Shown here piece by piece: positions 51,988 through 59,705 of a stretch of 64,000 nucleotides of DNA. The stretch is from Hyphomicrobiales bacterium (GTDB lineage: Bacteria; Pseudomonadota; Alphaproteobacteria; Rhizobiales; Rhizobiaceae). The notes under the pieces are model-generated. The model made no database searches. It was not told the origin of the DNA and saw only the letters and a list, made by a program, of their open reading frames with translations. The first letter of the stretch is position 1. Every line of letters starts with the position of its first letter. The translations under genes were made by a program, and so were the position numbers. The stretch is taken from contig UEIF01000013.1 of the NCBI GenBank assembly GCA_900468805.1, forward strand, positions 86,962-150,961, given 5' to 3'.

Positions 51988-52123
51988 GCGCGATGTCTGT
52001 GTGTCATCTCAGAAGGACATCCACCGGCACTCGACCGGATGGACGATGATCGGCAACCAACCGCTGTTGGGACTCGCGGCTGTTCTGCGAGCTGCTTCAG
52101 CAATGACTGCGAAGGATGCACAC

Positions 52124-53110
52124 ATGAACGCTTTCACGCTGAACAGGCGCGCCGTAATGCTGAGTGCGGTGATTGGCGCCACGAGTACATTTCTTGGTGG
52201 CGCCGCCGGTGTGGTTCAGGCCCAAACGAAGACACCAGGCTCTGGCAACATAGGCCACTACCGGTTTCGCGTCGGCGAAATCACGGCAACGGTTTTGAGT
52301 GATGGCGTCATCGGTGGCCCTCCGAGGATCTATGCCAGTGATGCACCGGAAGCAGAGCTTCAGGAGGTGTTGCGTCGCGCCTTTCTTCCCACCGACCATC
52401 TGACGCTCAACCTGAATACGCTGCTCATCGAAAATGCGGGCCGCCGCATCCTCATCGAAGCAGGAGCAGGCGGCACGATGGGACCGAACGCAGGTCGCAT
52501 TTTTGCCAATCTGGCAGCAATCGGTCTCGATCCGGCAGATATCGACGTCGTGGTCGTCTCGCACACACATCCCGACCATGTGGGTAACCTTCGAACTGCC
52601 GACGGCACAATGGCTTTCCCCAGAGCAACTGTTTTCGTGCCACGCGCCGACTGGGAATTCTTCGTCCGCAACGATCCCGATCTGTCATATATGCCGGTAC
52701 CCGAGGATTTCCGCGTTCGCTTTGGTGCGGCCATCAAGCATAGTCTCGAGCCTTATGCCAAAAACGTTGAGCTCTACGAGGCTGGCGCCGAAATCGTGCC
52801 GGGGCTCAGCACGATCGCAGCGTTTGGCCACACACCAGGAATGGCAAACTTCATCGTTCATTCAGGCAATGATCAGCTGCTGCTGACGGCAGACCTCGCC
52901 TACCATCCCGTTGTCAATGTCGACAATCCGTGGCGACCCGGCCCCGATAGGGACAAAAACGCAGCGCTTGCCTCCCGTCGACGGATTTTCGATATGGCTG
53001 CCGCCGACAGGATCCCGGTCCTTGGCTTCCACTACCCCTTCCCTGGTCTTGGTCGCATGCTGAAGACCGATGGCGGATACGCCTGGGTTCCCGCCAACTG
53101 GCAGTTCTGA
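52124..53110 (+). CDS. Exported metallo-beta-lactamase-fold hydrolase
   Basis: A 328-aa enzyme with a twin-arginine type signal (TLNRRAVMLSAVIGATSTFL, cleavage near VVQA-Q), so it is likely folded before export to the periplasm. The mature part has the zinc motif VSHTHPDHVG near residue 146, further ligands in AAFGHTPGM and LLTADLAYHP, and the C-terminal His in GFHYPFPG. AHL lactonases and quorum-quenching relatives share this fold, but the substrate is not readable. AAGGA precedes the ATG. It is probably regulated by the divergent LysR gene. Confidence 0.87.
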   Translation: MNAFTLNRRAVMLSAVIGATSTFLGGAAGVVQAQTKTPGSGNIGHYRFRVGEITATVLSDGVIGGPPRIYASDAPEAELQEVLRRAFLPTDHLTLNLNTLLIENAGRRILIEAGAGGTMGPNAGRIFANLAAIGLDPADIDVVVVSHTHPDHVGNLRTADGTMAFPRATVFVPRADWEFFVRNDPDLSYMPVPEDFRVRFGAAIKHSLEPYAKNVELYEAGAEIVPGLSTIAAFGHTPGMANFIVHSGNDQLLLTADLAYHPVVNVDNPWRPGPDRDKNAALASRRRIFDMAAADRIPVLGFHYPFPGLGRMLKTDGGYAWVPANWQF

Positions 53111-53355
53111 CGCTTCAGCTTCGAGAACGGAGCTACGTTACGAACGCCCGCCGAAAGCCGATTTCCACGATATCGGTGACTGGAACGTCTCGCCCGCTGC
53201 CACACGCGCGTCATGCGGGCGATACGGTTTTCAACCGCCTATAGAAGAAATCAAGGAGCGCAAAGAATAGAATTCCCGCAGAGCGAGAATCAAAATAAAG
53301 ATGCGGTGCCTATTACAGCACAAGACGCTGTCATCAGCTTATTTGAGGGATAATC

Positions 53356-53697
53356 ATGCGCGCCCATATTGCAATGACATTGATTGCCACCGCACTTCTG
53401 GCCGGCTGTGCGCCGACCGAGAAGCAGTTTGATGCCGCCATCACTGTGCTTCAGGGCAGCGAGCGAGCGAGAAACGACCTTCTTGACGATTGCATCAGGC
53501 GCCTGAGCTTTTCCGACAAGAAGACGCATCACAACGCTGCGGTCGTGATGAACGTGGCGGACAAGGACGCTCCGAAGGTTGCCTGCAGCCGATACACGAA
53601 AGCGCTCGTCTCCGGCCGCGCCAACTATCAGGATCTGCTCGACATTCAAAATAAGCGCTACACTCCGAAACTCGTCAAGATCTTCCAGGGCCGCTGA
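53356..53697 (+). CDS. Small predicted lipoprotein
   Basis: A 113-aa protein with the signal peptide MRAHIAMTLIATALLAGC, whose Cys-18 completes the lipobox LAGC. The mature domain is helical and charged with three Cys residues. GAGGGA is the ribosome site. No family recognised. The gaps on both sides (53111-53355 and 53698-53894) show no gene. Confidence 0.75.
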   Translation: MRAHIAMTLIATALLAGCAPTEKQFDAAITVLQGSERARNDLLDDCIRRLSFSDKKTHHNAAVVMNVADKDAPKVACSRYTKALVSGRANYQDLLDIQNKRYTPKLVKIFQGR

Positions 53698-53894
53698 GGC
53701 GCGCGACGCATCCAGCGTCTTTTCGTGCCCGCCCTTGCCGATGGCAGGGCGGGCACAGACAGCAAGACCCCGGAAAGCAGCAGGGCAATGCTTCTCGTTG
53801 CGGGAAAGCCGCGCCCTGCAAGATCCGCTCCTGCGGCAGCTACCTTCCGTCGCGAGGTCGATATCGGGCGGTAAAACGCTCCCAGCGGCAGCGC

Positions 53895-55235
53895 TCAGCC
53901 ACTCCATGACATGGCAGTCCTCGCCCAGTCGCCGCGCTGCGCCTCTGGCACGGGATCTATTGCGTTGAGCCTCATCGTTATCGAGCAAGCCTCTTCGTCG
54001 CTGAGTTCGGAGAGTTTCGTCAGCTTGCGCGCCTCCTCTGCGGTCACCCCCAGGTGCTGTGTAATCATTTGCAAGATGTCCTGCGCGGTCATCTTCACCG
54101 CCGTGGGCGGACGCGTCTTCCCGTCCTCATAAGCCAGGCGTTTGGCTTCCAGATATTGGAAGTAGCGTTCTTTCACCTGCGGAATGGCCTGGGCGCTCTG
54201 CGACATCCTCGAGTTCACCAATTCCTTGCAGCCCCGCGGATAGTAGCGGGCAAGAGCCTCATTGAGCTCACCAGTCTTCTTCAAGACATCGATCGCAATT
54301 GCATCGCTTGCCCGCGACAGCGCAGGATTGCCGTATTTGGCCACCATCGCTGCCGCTTGTGCTCGCGGATCGAGCTTGCCTCCAGAGGCTTCGGTCTTGG
54401 CAACCAACTGCCGCGTTTCATCCTCGTGATCCATGAAGACGGCGTGAACGAAAGGATTGATACCGGCGAGAACCTGCATCTCCTTTTCGAAGGAGCCAGC
54501 CTTCGGTTTTTGCGCAACCACACCCGGTATGGTCTTCGAACCTGCGGCAGGCTTTTGCTTCTGCGGGGATGGACCGAGCGAGAGCAACGCCCTGCCCCAG
54601 TCGCCCCGTCGCTCTTTCGGCACAGCGCCTACGTTATAGAGCTTCTTTGCGATCGAGCACATGTCTTCGTCGCTCACACCGGTGGGGGCCTTCCTTGCCT
54701 TGTATATCTCGCCCCCAGTCATTCCCAGGTACCACTTCATGATGTGGTCTCGCTCCTTGCCCGACATCAACGGTACAGGAGCGCGGAACTTGCCGTCCTG
54801 ATAGGCATAGGCTTTCGCTCTCAGATCAGCCATGCGACCGTTTCTGACTTCGGCAATGGAATACCAATCCCACATATTGCCGGTGAAGAAATACTCACAG
54901 CCGTCGGGATATTTTTCGGCCATAATCTCGGCAAGCGCGGCGGTCTTGTTCATGACCGAAATCACCGCACTGTCGCCTGCGCGCGCAAGGGCAGGAGTAC
55001 CATATGTCGCGATCACCCCAGCAAGGATCTTCCGCTCCTCATACACATTCGCCCAGCCTTCCCCATAGACTTTCCGTGCCGCGTCCATGTGGTCCTGATA
55101 GATAGCCTGTAGGAGAGGATTGATCCTCCCCATGAATCGAACCACCCCCTCCAACGGCTCCTTCTCCGCATCTTGCGCAAATGCGCCTGATGCGGAGACC
55201 GTGATCGCCACCACCAGCAACAGTAATCTTTTCAC
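53895..55235 (-). CDS. Secreted protein with internal tandem duplication, unknown family
   Basis: A 446-aa protein with a Sec signal peptide (MKRLLLLVVAITVSASGAFA). The mature part holds two homologous units of about 190-200 residues (roughly 27-217 and 243-446) joined by a Lys/Pro-rich linker. Matching positions include RINPLLQAIYQDHMD with GINPFVHAVFMDHED; YGTPALARAGDSAVI with YGNPALSRASDAIAI; YPDGC with YPRGC; YQDGKFRAP with YEDGKTRPP; and VPKERRGDWGRA with VPEAQRGDWART. Each unit has conserved Cys residues that could form disulfides. The start is GTG. Function unknown. Confidence 0.82.
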   Translation of the reverse strand: MKRLLLLVVAITVSASGAFAQDAEKEPLEGVVRFMGRINPLLQAIYQDHMDAARKVYGEGWANVYEERKILAGVIATYGTPALARAGDSAVISVMNKTAALAEIMAEKYPDGCEYFFTGNMWDWYSIAEVRNGRMADLRAKAYAYQDGKFRAPVPLMSGKERDHIMKWYLGMTGGEIYKARKAPTGVSDEDMCSIAKKLYNVGAVPKERRGDWGRALLSLGPSPQKQKPAAGSKTIPGVVAQKPKAGSFEKEMQVLAGINPFVHAVFMDHEDETRQLVAKTEASGGKLDPRAQAAAMVAKYGNPALSRASDAIAIDVLKKTGELNEALARYYPRGCKELVNSRMSQSAQAIPQVKERYFQYLEAKRLAYEDGKTRPPTAVKMTAQDILQMITQHLGVTAEEARKLTKLSELSDEEACSITMRLNAIDPVPEAQRGDWARTAMSWSG

Positions 55236-55446
55236 GAAACCCCACCCCGAATAGTTGCAATACGTCTATGTCTGAAATTCCGGACCGTCCACGACCGGCT
55301 AGAAAAATGGTAAAAATATCAGGGGAATGCGCGCCATACTTTCGACAGCAGTGCCTTGGACATCCCGCAGCGTCAGCCGCCCCGCTGATATGGAGCGGCA
55401 GACGTTAGCCCGCCGTTCGGCCATTCCCACGGACAGACCCGAGAGC

Positions 55447-55641
55447 TCAGCTGTCCAGCTTCAGCGCCAGCTGCTGCCCGCCAAAAACCTTCAGCACATG
55501 TTTATTGATCGGCCGCATCGCCTCGATACGGCGCTGTTCTTCCCGCCTGCGCGCTTCGTGGCGCTCGCGGTCGGCGCGCAGCTGCGCCACAAAGGCCATG
55601 GCCTTGTCTGCTGCTCCTGAATAACTCGAGCTGGCTGCCAT
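55447..55641 (-). CDS. Small charged protein behind an SOS-type box
   Basis: A 64-aa protein: MAASSSYSGAADKAMAFVAQ, then a highly charged helix (LRADRERHEARRREEQRR) and PINKHVLKVFGG. The ATG at 55641 follows GGAGAG; an ATG four codons upstream is also possible. A GTTC-N7-GTTC element begins 27 bp upstream, so expression may rise on DNA damage. I do not recognise the family. Confidence 0.6.
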   Translation of the reverse strand: MAASSSYSGAADKAMAFVAQLRADRERHEARRREEQRRIEAMRPINKHVLKVFGGQQLALKLDS

Positions 55642-55667
55642 CGAACTCTCCATGAGAACGTTTATTT

Positions 55668-55682
55668 GTTCACATTTTGTTC
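55668..55682. promoter_or_regulatory. LexA-type SOS box
   Basis: GTTC-ACATTTT-GTTC matches exactly the GTTC-N7-GTTC consensus of alphaproteobacterial LexA sites. It lies 27 bp upstream of the 64-aa minus-strand gene, in an otherwise AT-rich promoter-like stretch. Confidence 0.6.
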
Positions 55683-55798
55683 TCATTTTCCGAGAAGTCA
55701 AGCGCGCCGTTTTCGTTGGTTAAGAAAAGATTAAGCATCGGCGCAAGCAGGCTGCCGACATGCGCGTAGAGAAAGCGCCAAGTCTTTGACGCAGAAAA

Positions 55799-55876
55799 CT
55801 ATTCTCTTGTCTGGAGCCAGATCATGGCGAAAGACATGAGGCCGCAAAGGGTGGCGATCAGAAGCAGGTTGTCCAT
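55799..55876 (-). CDS. 25-aa single-span membrane micropeptide
   Basis: A 25-residue frame (MDNLLLIATLCGLMSFAMIW plus LQTRE), essentially one membrane helix with a short charged tail. AGGAGG lies 6 nt before the ATG, the strongest reason to believe it is translated. Length and topology recall KdpF- or CydX-like accessory peptides, but no kdp, cyd or other transporter or oxidase gene is beside it. Confidence 0.65.
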   Translation of the reverse strand: MDNLLLIATLCGLMSFAMIWLQTRE

Positions 55877-56124
55877 CGAAATCCTCCTATATGTGGCAAA
55901 AACGCGGCAGAAGGAATTTGGTTCAATTGCCCCAGTATTTCGTGGGTCGGTTCGCCCCTGGTGTCCATCTCGCTTTATCCCCATCTCTCCTGTATAAGCC
56001 CCTCGTCTCGGGAGCCCGCTCCATGACCGCGCCCGCTCTGGCGATCCATCGAGTGCCGCGCGACATCAGGCTCGTCCGTGATGGCAGAGCCGCGAGATAA
56101 CCAGACGAAAGAAGATTTGAGATC

Positions 56125-57162
56125 ATGACCACGGCAAAGACGGCTGCATCCGAAAACAACCAGCGCTACTTCAAGGCGCCGGTTTTTGCCGTTGCGCCCA
56201 TGATCGACTGGACGGATCGCCACTGCCGTTATTTCCACCGCCAGATCAGCCGCAACGCCCTGCTCTATACGGAAATGGTCGTCGCCGACGCGATCATCCA
56301 TGGCCCGCGCGAACGCCTGCTTTCGTTCGACGCCGCCGAACATCCCCTCGCCCTGCAGCTCGGCGGTTCGGATCCGGCTAAGCTCACCGAGGCTGTGCGT
56401 ATTGCCGAGCCCTACGGTTACGACGAGATCAACCTCAATGTCGGCTGCCCGTCGGATCGCGTCCAGTCGGGCACCTTCGGCGCCTGCCTGATGCTCACAC
56501 CTGAGACGGTTGCCGAATGCGTCGCCGCCATGAAGAAGGTCGCAAACGTCCCGGTCACGGTCAAATGCCGCATCGGCGTCGATGAGCAGGAGCCGGAAGA
56601 GGCCCTGCCCACGCTGATGACCAGGGTGATCGATGCCGGCGCCGACGCAATCTGGATCCATGCCCGCAAGGCCTGGCTGAAAGGCCTCTCCCCGAAGGAA
56701 AACCGCGAAATACCGCCGCTCGATTACGAGATCGTCTACCGCATGAAGGCCCGCTTTCCCGATGTTTTCATCGGCATCAATGGCGGCATCCAGACGCTGG
56801 ATGAGGCAGAAGGCCACCTCGCCCATGTGGATGGCGTCATGCTCGGCCGCGCGGCCTATCAGAATGCCGCGATCCTTTCCGAGATCGACCAGCGCTTCTA
56901 TGGCGCACCCGCCGCCGAGCCGGATTGGAACGATCTGCGCGACCGCATGATGGCCTATGCGGAGCGCCATATCGCCAATGGCGGTCGCCTGCCGCCTATC
57001 GCCCGCCATATGGTCGGCCTCTTCACCGGCCTGCCGGGCGCCCGCCGCTACCGCCAGATCCTGTCGACCGATGCCGCAAAGCCGAATGCCGGCCCGGAAG
57101 TGATCGCCGCCGCCTTCGCCGCCGTCGATTTTGCGGGCAGCGCCGAAGCCGTCAGCGCCTGA
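56125..57162 (+). CDS. dusA: tRNA-dihydrouridine(20/20a) synthase
   Basis: A 345-aa FMN-dependent enzyme that reduces uridine to dihydrouridine in the tRNA D-loop. Signature: FAVAPMIDWTDRHCRYFHR near the start, YTEMVVADAI, INLNVGCPSDRVQSGTFGAC with catalytic Cys near residue 108, VKCRIGVD, IWIHARKAWLKGLSPKENRE and FIGINGGIQT. Length and the K-A-W-L-KGLSPKEN text are specific to DusA. dusA is a known integration target of some phages, but the gene is intact here and no integrase is adjacent. Confidence 0.95.
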   Translation: MTTAKTAASENNQRYFKAPVFAVAPMIDWTDRHCRYFHRQISRNALLYTEMVVADAIIHGPRERLLSFDAAEHPLALQLGGSDPAKLTEAVRIAEPYGYDEINLNVGCPSDRVQSGTFGACLMLTPETVAECVAAMKKVANVPVTVKCRIGVDEQEPEEALPTLMTRVIDAGADAIWIHARKAWLKGLSPKENREIPPLDYEIVYRMKARFPDVFIGINGGIQTLDEAEGHLAHVDGVMLGRAAYQNAAILSEIDQRFYGAPAAEPDWNDLRDRMMAYAERHIANGGRLPPIARHMVGLFTGLPGARRYRQILSTDAAKPNAGPEVIAAAFAAVDFAGSAEAVSA

Positions 57163-57311
57163 ACGGCATCAGGCATCGATCCGGACCATCAAAGCAGACA
57201 TTCACCGACAGATCGGGCTTGCAGCCCGGTCCGTTTCCTTTCGACGTTTGAACGAAGTCGGGTTGAACACGTTTATAACGGTCCCCCCAGAAGACTAGGA
57301 AGGAAACACTC

Positions 57312-57830
57312 ATGAAGAACCTCATCATCCTCGCAGCTGCCGCTTCCCTCGGTTTCGTACCCGTGGCCGAGGCCGCGAGCCAGCACAAGCAACCGAAACA
57401 CGCCGCCCAGCAGGTCGCAAATGAGCCAAGGCAGCGTCTCGGCACACTTTCCTGCGAAGTCGCCGGCGGCGTCGGCATGATCATCGGCTCGAGCAAGGCG
57501 ATCGACTGCCGCTTCAAGCAGAACACCGGCAGGGTCGAACACTATAGAGGCACGATCGGCAAGCTCGGTCTCGATGTCGGCGTCACGGGCAAATCCTATC
57601 TCAGCTGGATCGTCGTCAACACCGCGCCCACGCGCGTCGGTGATGGCGCTCTTGCCGGCACCTATGTCGGCGCTTCCGCCGGTGCTTCCGTCGGTGTCGG
57701 CCTCGGGGCAAATGCGCTGATCGGCGGAAATTCGAAGAATTTCGCATTGCAGCCGCTCAGCGGTGAAACCGGAACCGGTGTGAATGTGGCCGCAGGCGTC
57801 TCCCGCCTCCAGTTGAAGGCCACGCGCTAA
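57312..57830 (+). CDS. DUF992 periplasmic protein
   Basis: A 172-aa secreted protein: signal peptide MKNLIILAAAASLGFVPVAE (cleavage near AEAA-S), then the DUF992 core GTLSCEVAGGVGMIIGSSKA, CRFKQNTGRVEHYRGTIGKLG, GLDVGVTG and glycine-rich ASAGASVGVGLGANALIGG. Function unknown; common in rhizobia. Two conserved Cys may form a disulfide. Confidence 0.88.
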   Translation: MKNLIILAAAASLGFVPVAEAASQHKQPKHAAQQVANEPRQRLGTLSCEVAGGVGMIIGSSKAIDCRFKQNTGRVEHYRGTIGKLGLDVGVTGKSYLSWIVVNTAPTRVGDGALAGTYVGASAGASVGVGLGANALIGGNSKNFALQPLSGETGTGVNVAAGVSRLQLKATR

Positions 57831-57838
57831 CCCCTACA

Positions 57839-57862
57839 GGCGGCGGCCGACAGGTCGCCGCC
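57839..57862 (+). terminator. Hairpin after DUF992 gene
   Basis: GGCGGCG (57839-57845) pairs with CGCCGCC (57856-57862) around a 10-nt loop, 8 nt after the stop; no T-run. Confidence 0.45.
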
Positions 57863-58124
57863 GCTTCACGAAGTCGTTCGCGCCATCTGCAAGGAAACGA
57901 TTGGCGTTTTCGCTACCGGCTGGCCGTGCAGGCACGATGAAGCGGACCGAATAACGCCGATCGCAGCCTGTCCAGTCGATCACAGACAAAACAACTGCTC
58001 TCCCTGATCTTCACAATGGCGCGGTGGCGCCGTATTTTGCGCTGTCCGGCGGATATGTCGCAGCCCGGATGCGCACTGACGGACCGCGGCCCGCAAACAA
58101 CCATCGTATGGGAGGATCGCCGAC

Positions 58125-58964
58125 ATGAAGGATGTCGTCGCGCTGGTAACCGGCGCAAGCCGCGGCGTCGGCCGCGGGATTGCGCTTGCATTGCTCGCCG
58201 AGGGCGCCACGGTGCATGTCACCGGCAGGACGCGCTCCGAGGCAGAAGCAACCGGGGGCAAACACGCGGGATCGCTGGAAGGGCTCGAGTTCGAGGCCGC
58301 GGACCTGCCCGGACGCGTCGTCGTTCATCAGTGCGACCACAGCAACGACACCGAGACCGAGCGCGTGGCCGAAGAGATCAGAGCCGGCAACAGGCTGGAC
58401 ATTCTGGTCAACAATGCATGGCCCGGCTATGAAAACATGGTCGAGGATGGCGATTTTACCTGGCCTCGAGCTTTCTGGGAACAGCCCGTCTGGCGGTGGG
58501 ACGCAATGATCGGCACGGCCCTGAGGGCGGCTTTCATCATGTCGCGTGCAGTGGCGCCTGTCATGATCTCGGCGCAGCGCGGCCTGATCATCAATATTTC
58601 ATTCTGGGCAGCGCAATTCTACGACGGCAACGCGATCTATGGCATGGCCAAGGCCGCTGCCGACAAGATGGCGGCAGACTTCGCCCATGATCTGCGTCCG
58701 CACGATGTCGCCGCCGTCGCACTCTATCCCGGCCTGGTGCGCACCGAAGCCGTCATGCAGAACGCCGAATATTTCGACCTGTCCAACTCCGAATCCCCCA
58801 GGTTCATCGGCCACGTCATATCAGGACTCTGGCGGGACCCTGCGCTGATGTCGAAATCCGGGCAGGTCCTGGTCGCGGCGGAGCTGGGTCGGGAATACGA
58901 CATTGCTGACGTCAACGGCTACAGACCTGTTCCCCTCACAGCGGCGGACTTTGCGAAAAGCTGA
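58125..58964 (+). CDS. Short-chain dehydrogenase/reductase
   Basis: A 279-aa SDR. TGASRGVGRG at residue 10 binds the cofactor, and VTGRTRSEAE after strand 2 favours NADP. ILVNNAWPGYE replaces the usual NNAG; the active-site part reads INISFWAAQFYDGNAIYGMA, where Tyr and Lys (YGMAKAAADK) are present, with Ser earlier. The modified NNAW resembles the DHRS1-like subgroup. Substrate unknown; single gene. Confidence 0.85.
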   Translation: MKDVVALVTGASRGVGRGIALALLAEGATVHVTGRTRSEAEATGGKHAGSLEGLEFEAADLPGRVVVHQCDHSNDTETERVAEEIRAGNRLDILVNNAWPGYENMVEDGDFTWPRAFWEQPVWRWDAMIGTALRAAFIMSRAVAPVMISAQRGLIINISFWAAQFYDGNAIYGMAKAAADKMAADFAHDLRPHDVAAVALYPGLVRTEAVMQNAEYFDLSNSESPRFIGHVISGLWRDPALMSKSGQVLVAAELGREYDIADVNGYRPVPLTAADFAKS

Positions 58965-59035
58965 ATTCGCGTCTGGCATTGCGGCCTCGAGCGGCAGCCG
59001 CCAGTGATCATGGGAGCGGCAAACCAGACCGTGGA

Positions 59036-59575
59036 TTAAGCCGCCACCAGCAGCAGCACATAAGCCACGACGGTCACCATCAATCCCCGAAACGCGATCG
59101 TCACGAACCGGTATTTGCTGCGCGCGATATGCGAGAGAATGTCGGCATTTTCCACATACTGGTCGAAGAGATAGCGCTCGTCGCGCCGGATCGCCGCGTC
59201 GAAGAAGACGTCGCGATGCCGCGGCCATGCGCCCCAGAACATCGATGTGGATTTATCGAGCCGCCGCGGCAGCACCACGAGGATGGCCGACAGAATCGAA
59301 AAGACCGAGGCTGTGGCCAGGAGGCCGGAGAAGAGAATGGCCTGCGGCGTGCCCTGCGCATAGCGCACCCAGGTGAAGACCGCCCTCACTTCGACCGAGC
59401 TCACAAGAAAGGCGAGCATGAACGTAAAGATATAGGCGGCTTTCTGATCCGATATCTTGATCTGATCATAGAATATGTCGTTGATTTTCTTGATATGGTC
59501 GAAATATCCCGAGCCGATATCGTCCGTTGACGGAGAACTGGAGGGCAGCTCCGCATAATTTTCAAACTCGCTCAA
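59036..59575 (-). CDS. Pycsar-effector-like TM protein (DUF5706/PycTM type)
   Basis: A 179-aa membrane protein. The layout matches the PycTM family: an N-terminal helix running into ISDQKAAYIFTFMLAFLV (TM1), ILFSGLLATASVFSILSAIL (TM2) then VVLPRR and FWG, a soluble linker, ENADILSHIARSKYRFVTIA, and a last membrane helix (FRGLMVTVVAYVLLLVAA). In Pycsar systems such proteins damage the inner membrane on sensing a cyclic pyrimidine nucleotide. No pyrimidine cyclase gene is adjacent, but the divergent operon encodes a CHASE2 protein. The proposed start is TTG at 59575 (GGTGGGG upstream); GTG at 59587 is an alternative. Confidence 0.65.
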   Translation of the reverse strand: MSEFENYAELPSSSPSTDDIGSGYFDHIKKINDIFYDQIKISDQKAAYIFTFMLAFLVSSVEVRAVFTWVRYAQGTPQAILFSGLLATASVFSILSAILVVLPRRLDKSTSMFWGAWPRHRDVFFDAAIRRDERYLFDQYVENADILSHIARSKYRFVTIAFRGLMVTVVAYVLLLVAA

Positions 59576-59705
59576 AGGAAACCCCACCCAGAAAGAGTGT
59601 TTCCCTAATAATACACTTGGTTGCGAAAGCAAGAACACGTGTGCATCCGACTTGACTTTTACACCGGTCTTGGCCAAACGGGAAAAAGATGCGGGGGTAT
59701 CTGGG

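Noticed and set aside
56023..56100. 25-codon frame upstream of dusA
   Set aside because: Weak start context and no recognisable feature; possible leader but unsupported.
56125..56300. dusA as a phage attachment site
   Set aside because: The 5' end of dusA is a known integration target, but the gene is intact and no integrase or repeated core is visible nearby.
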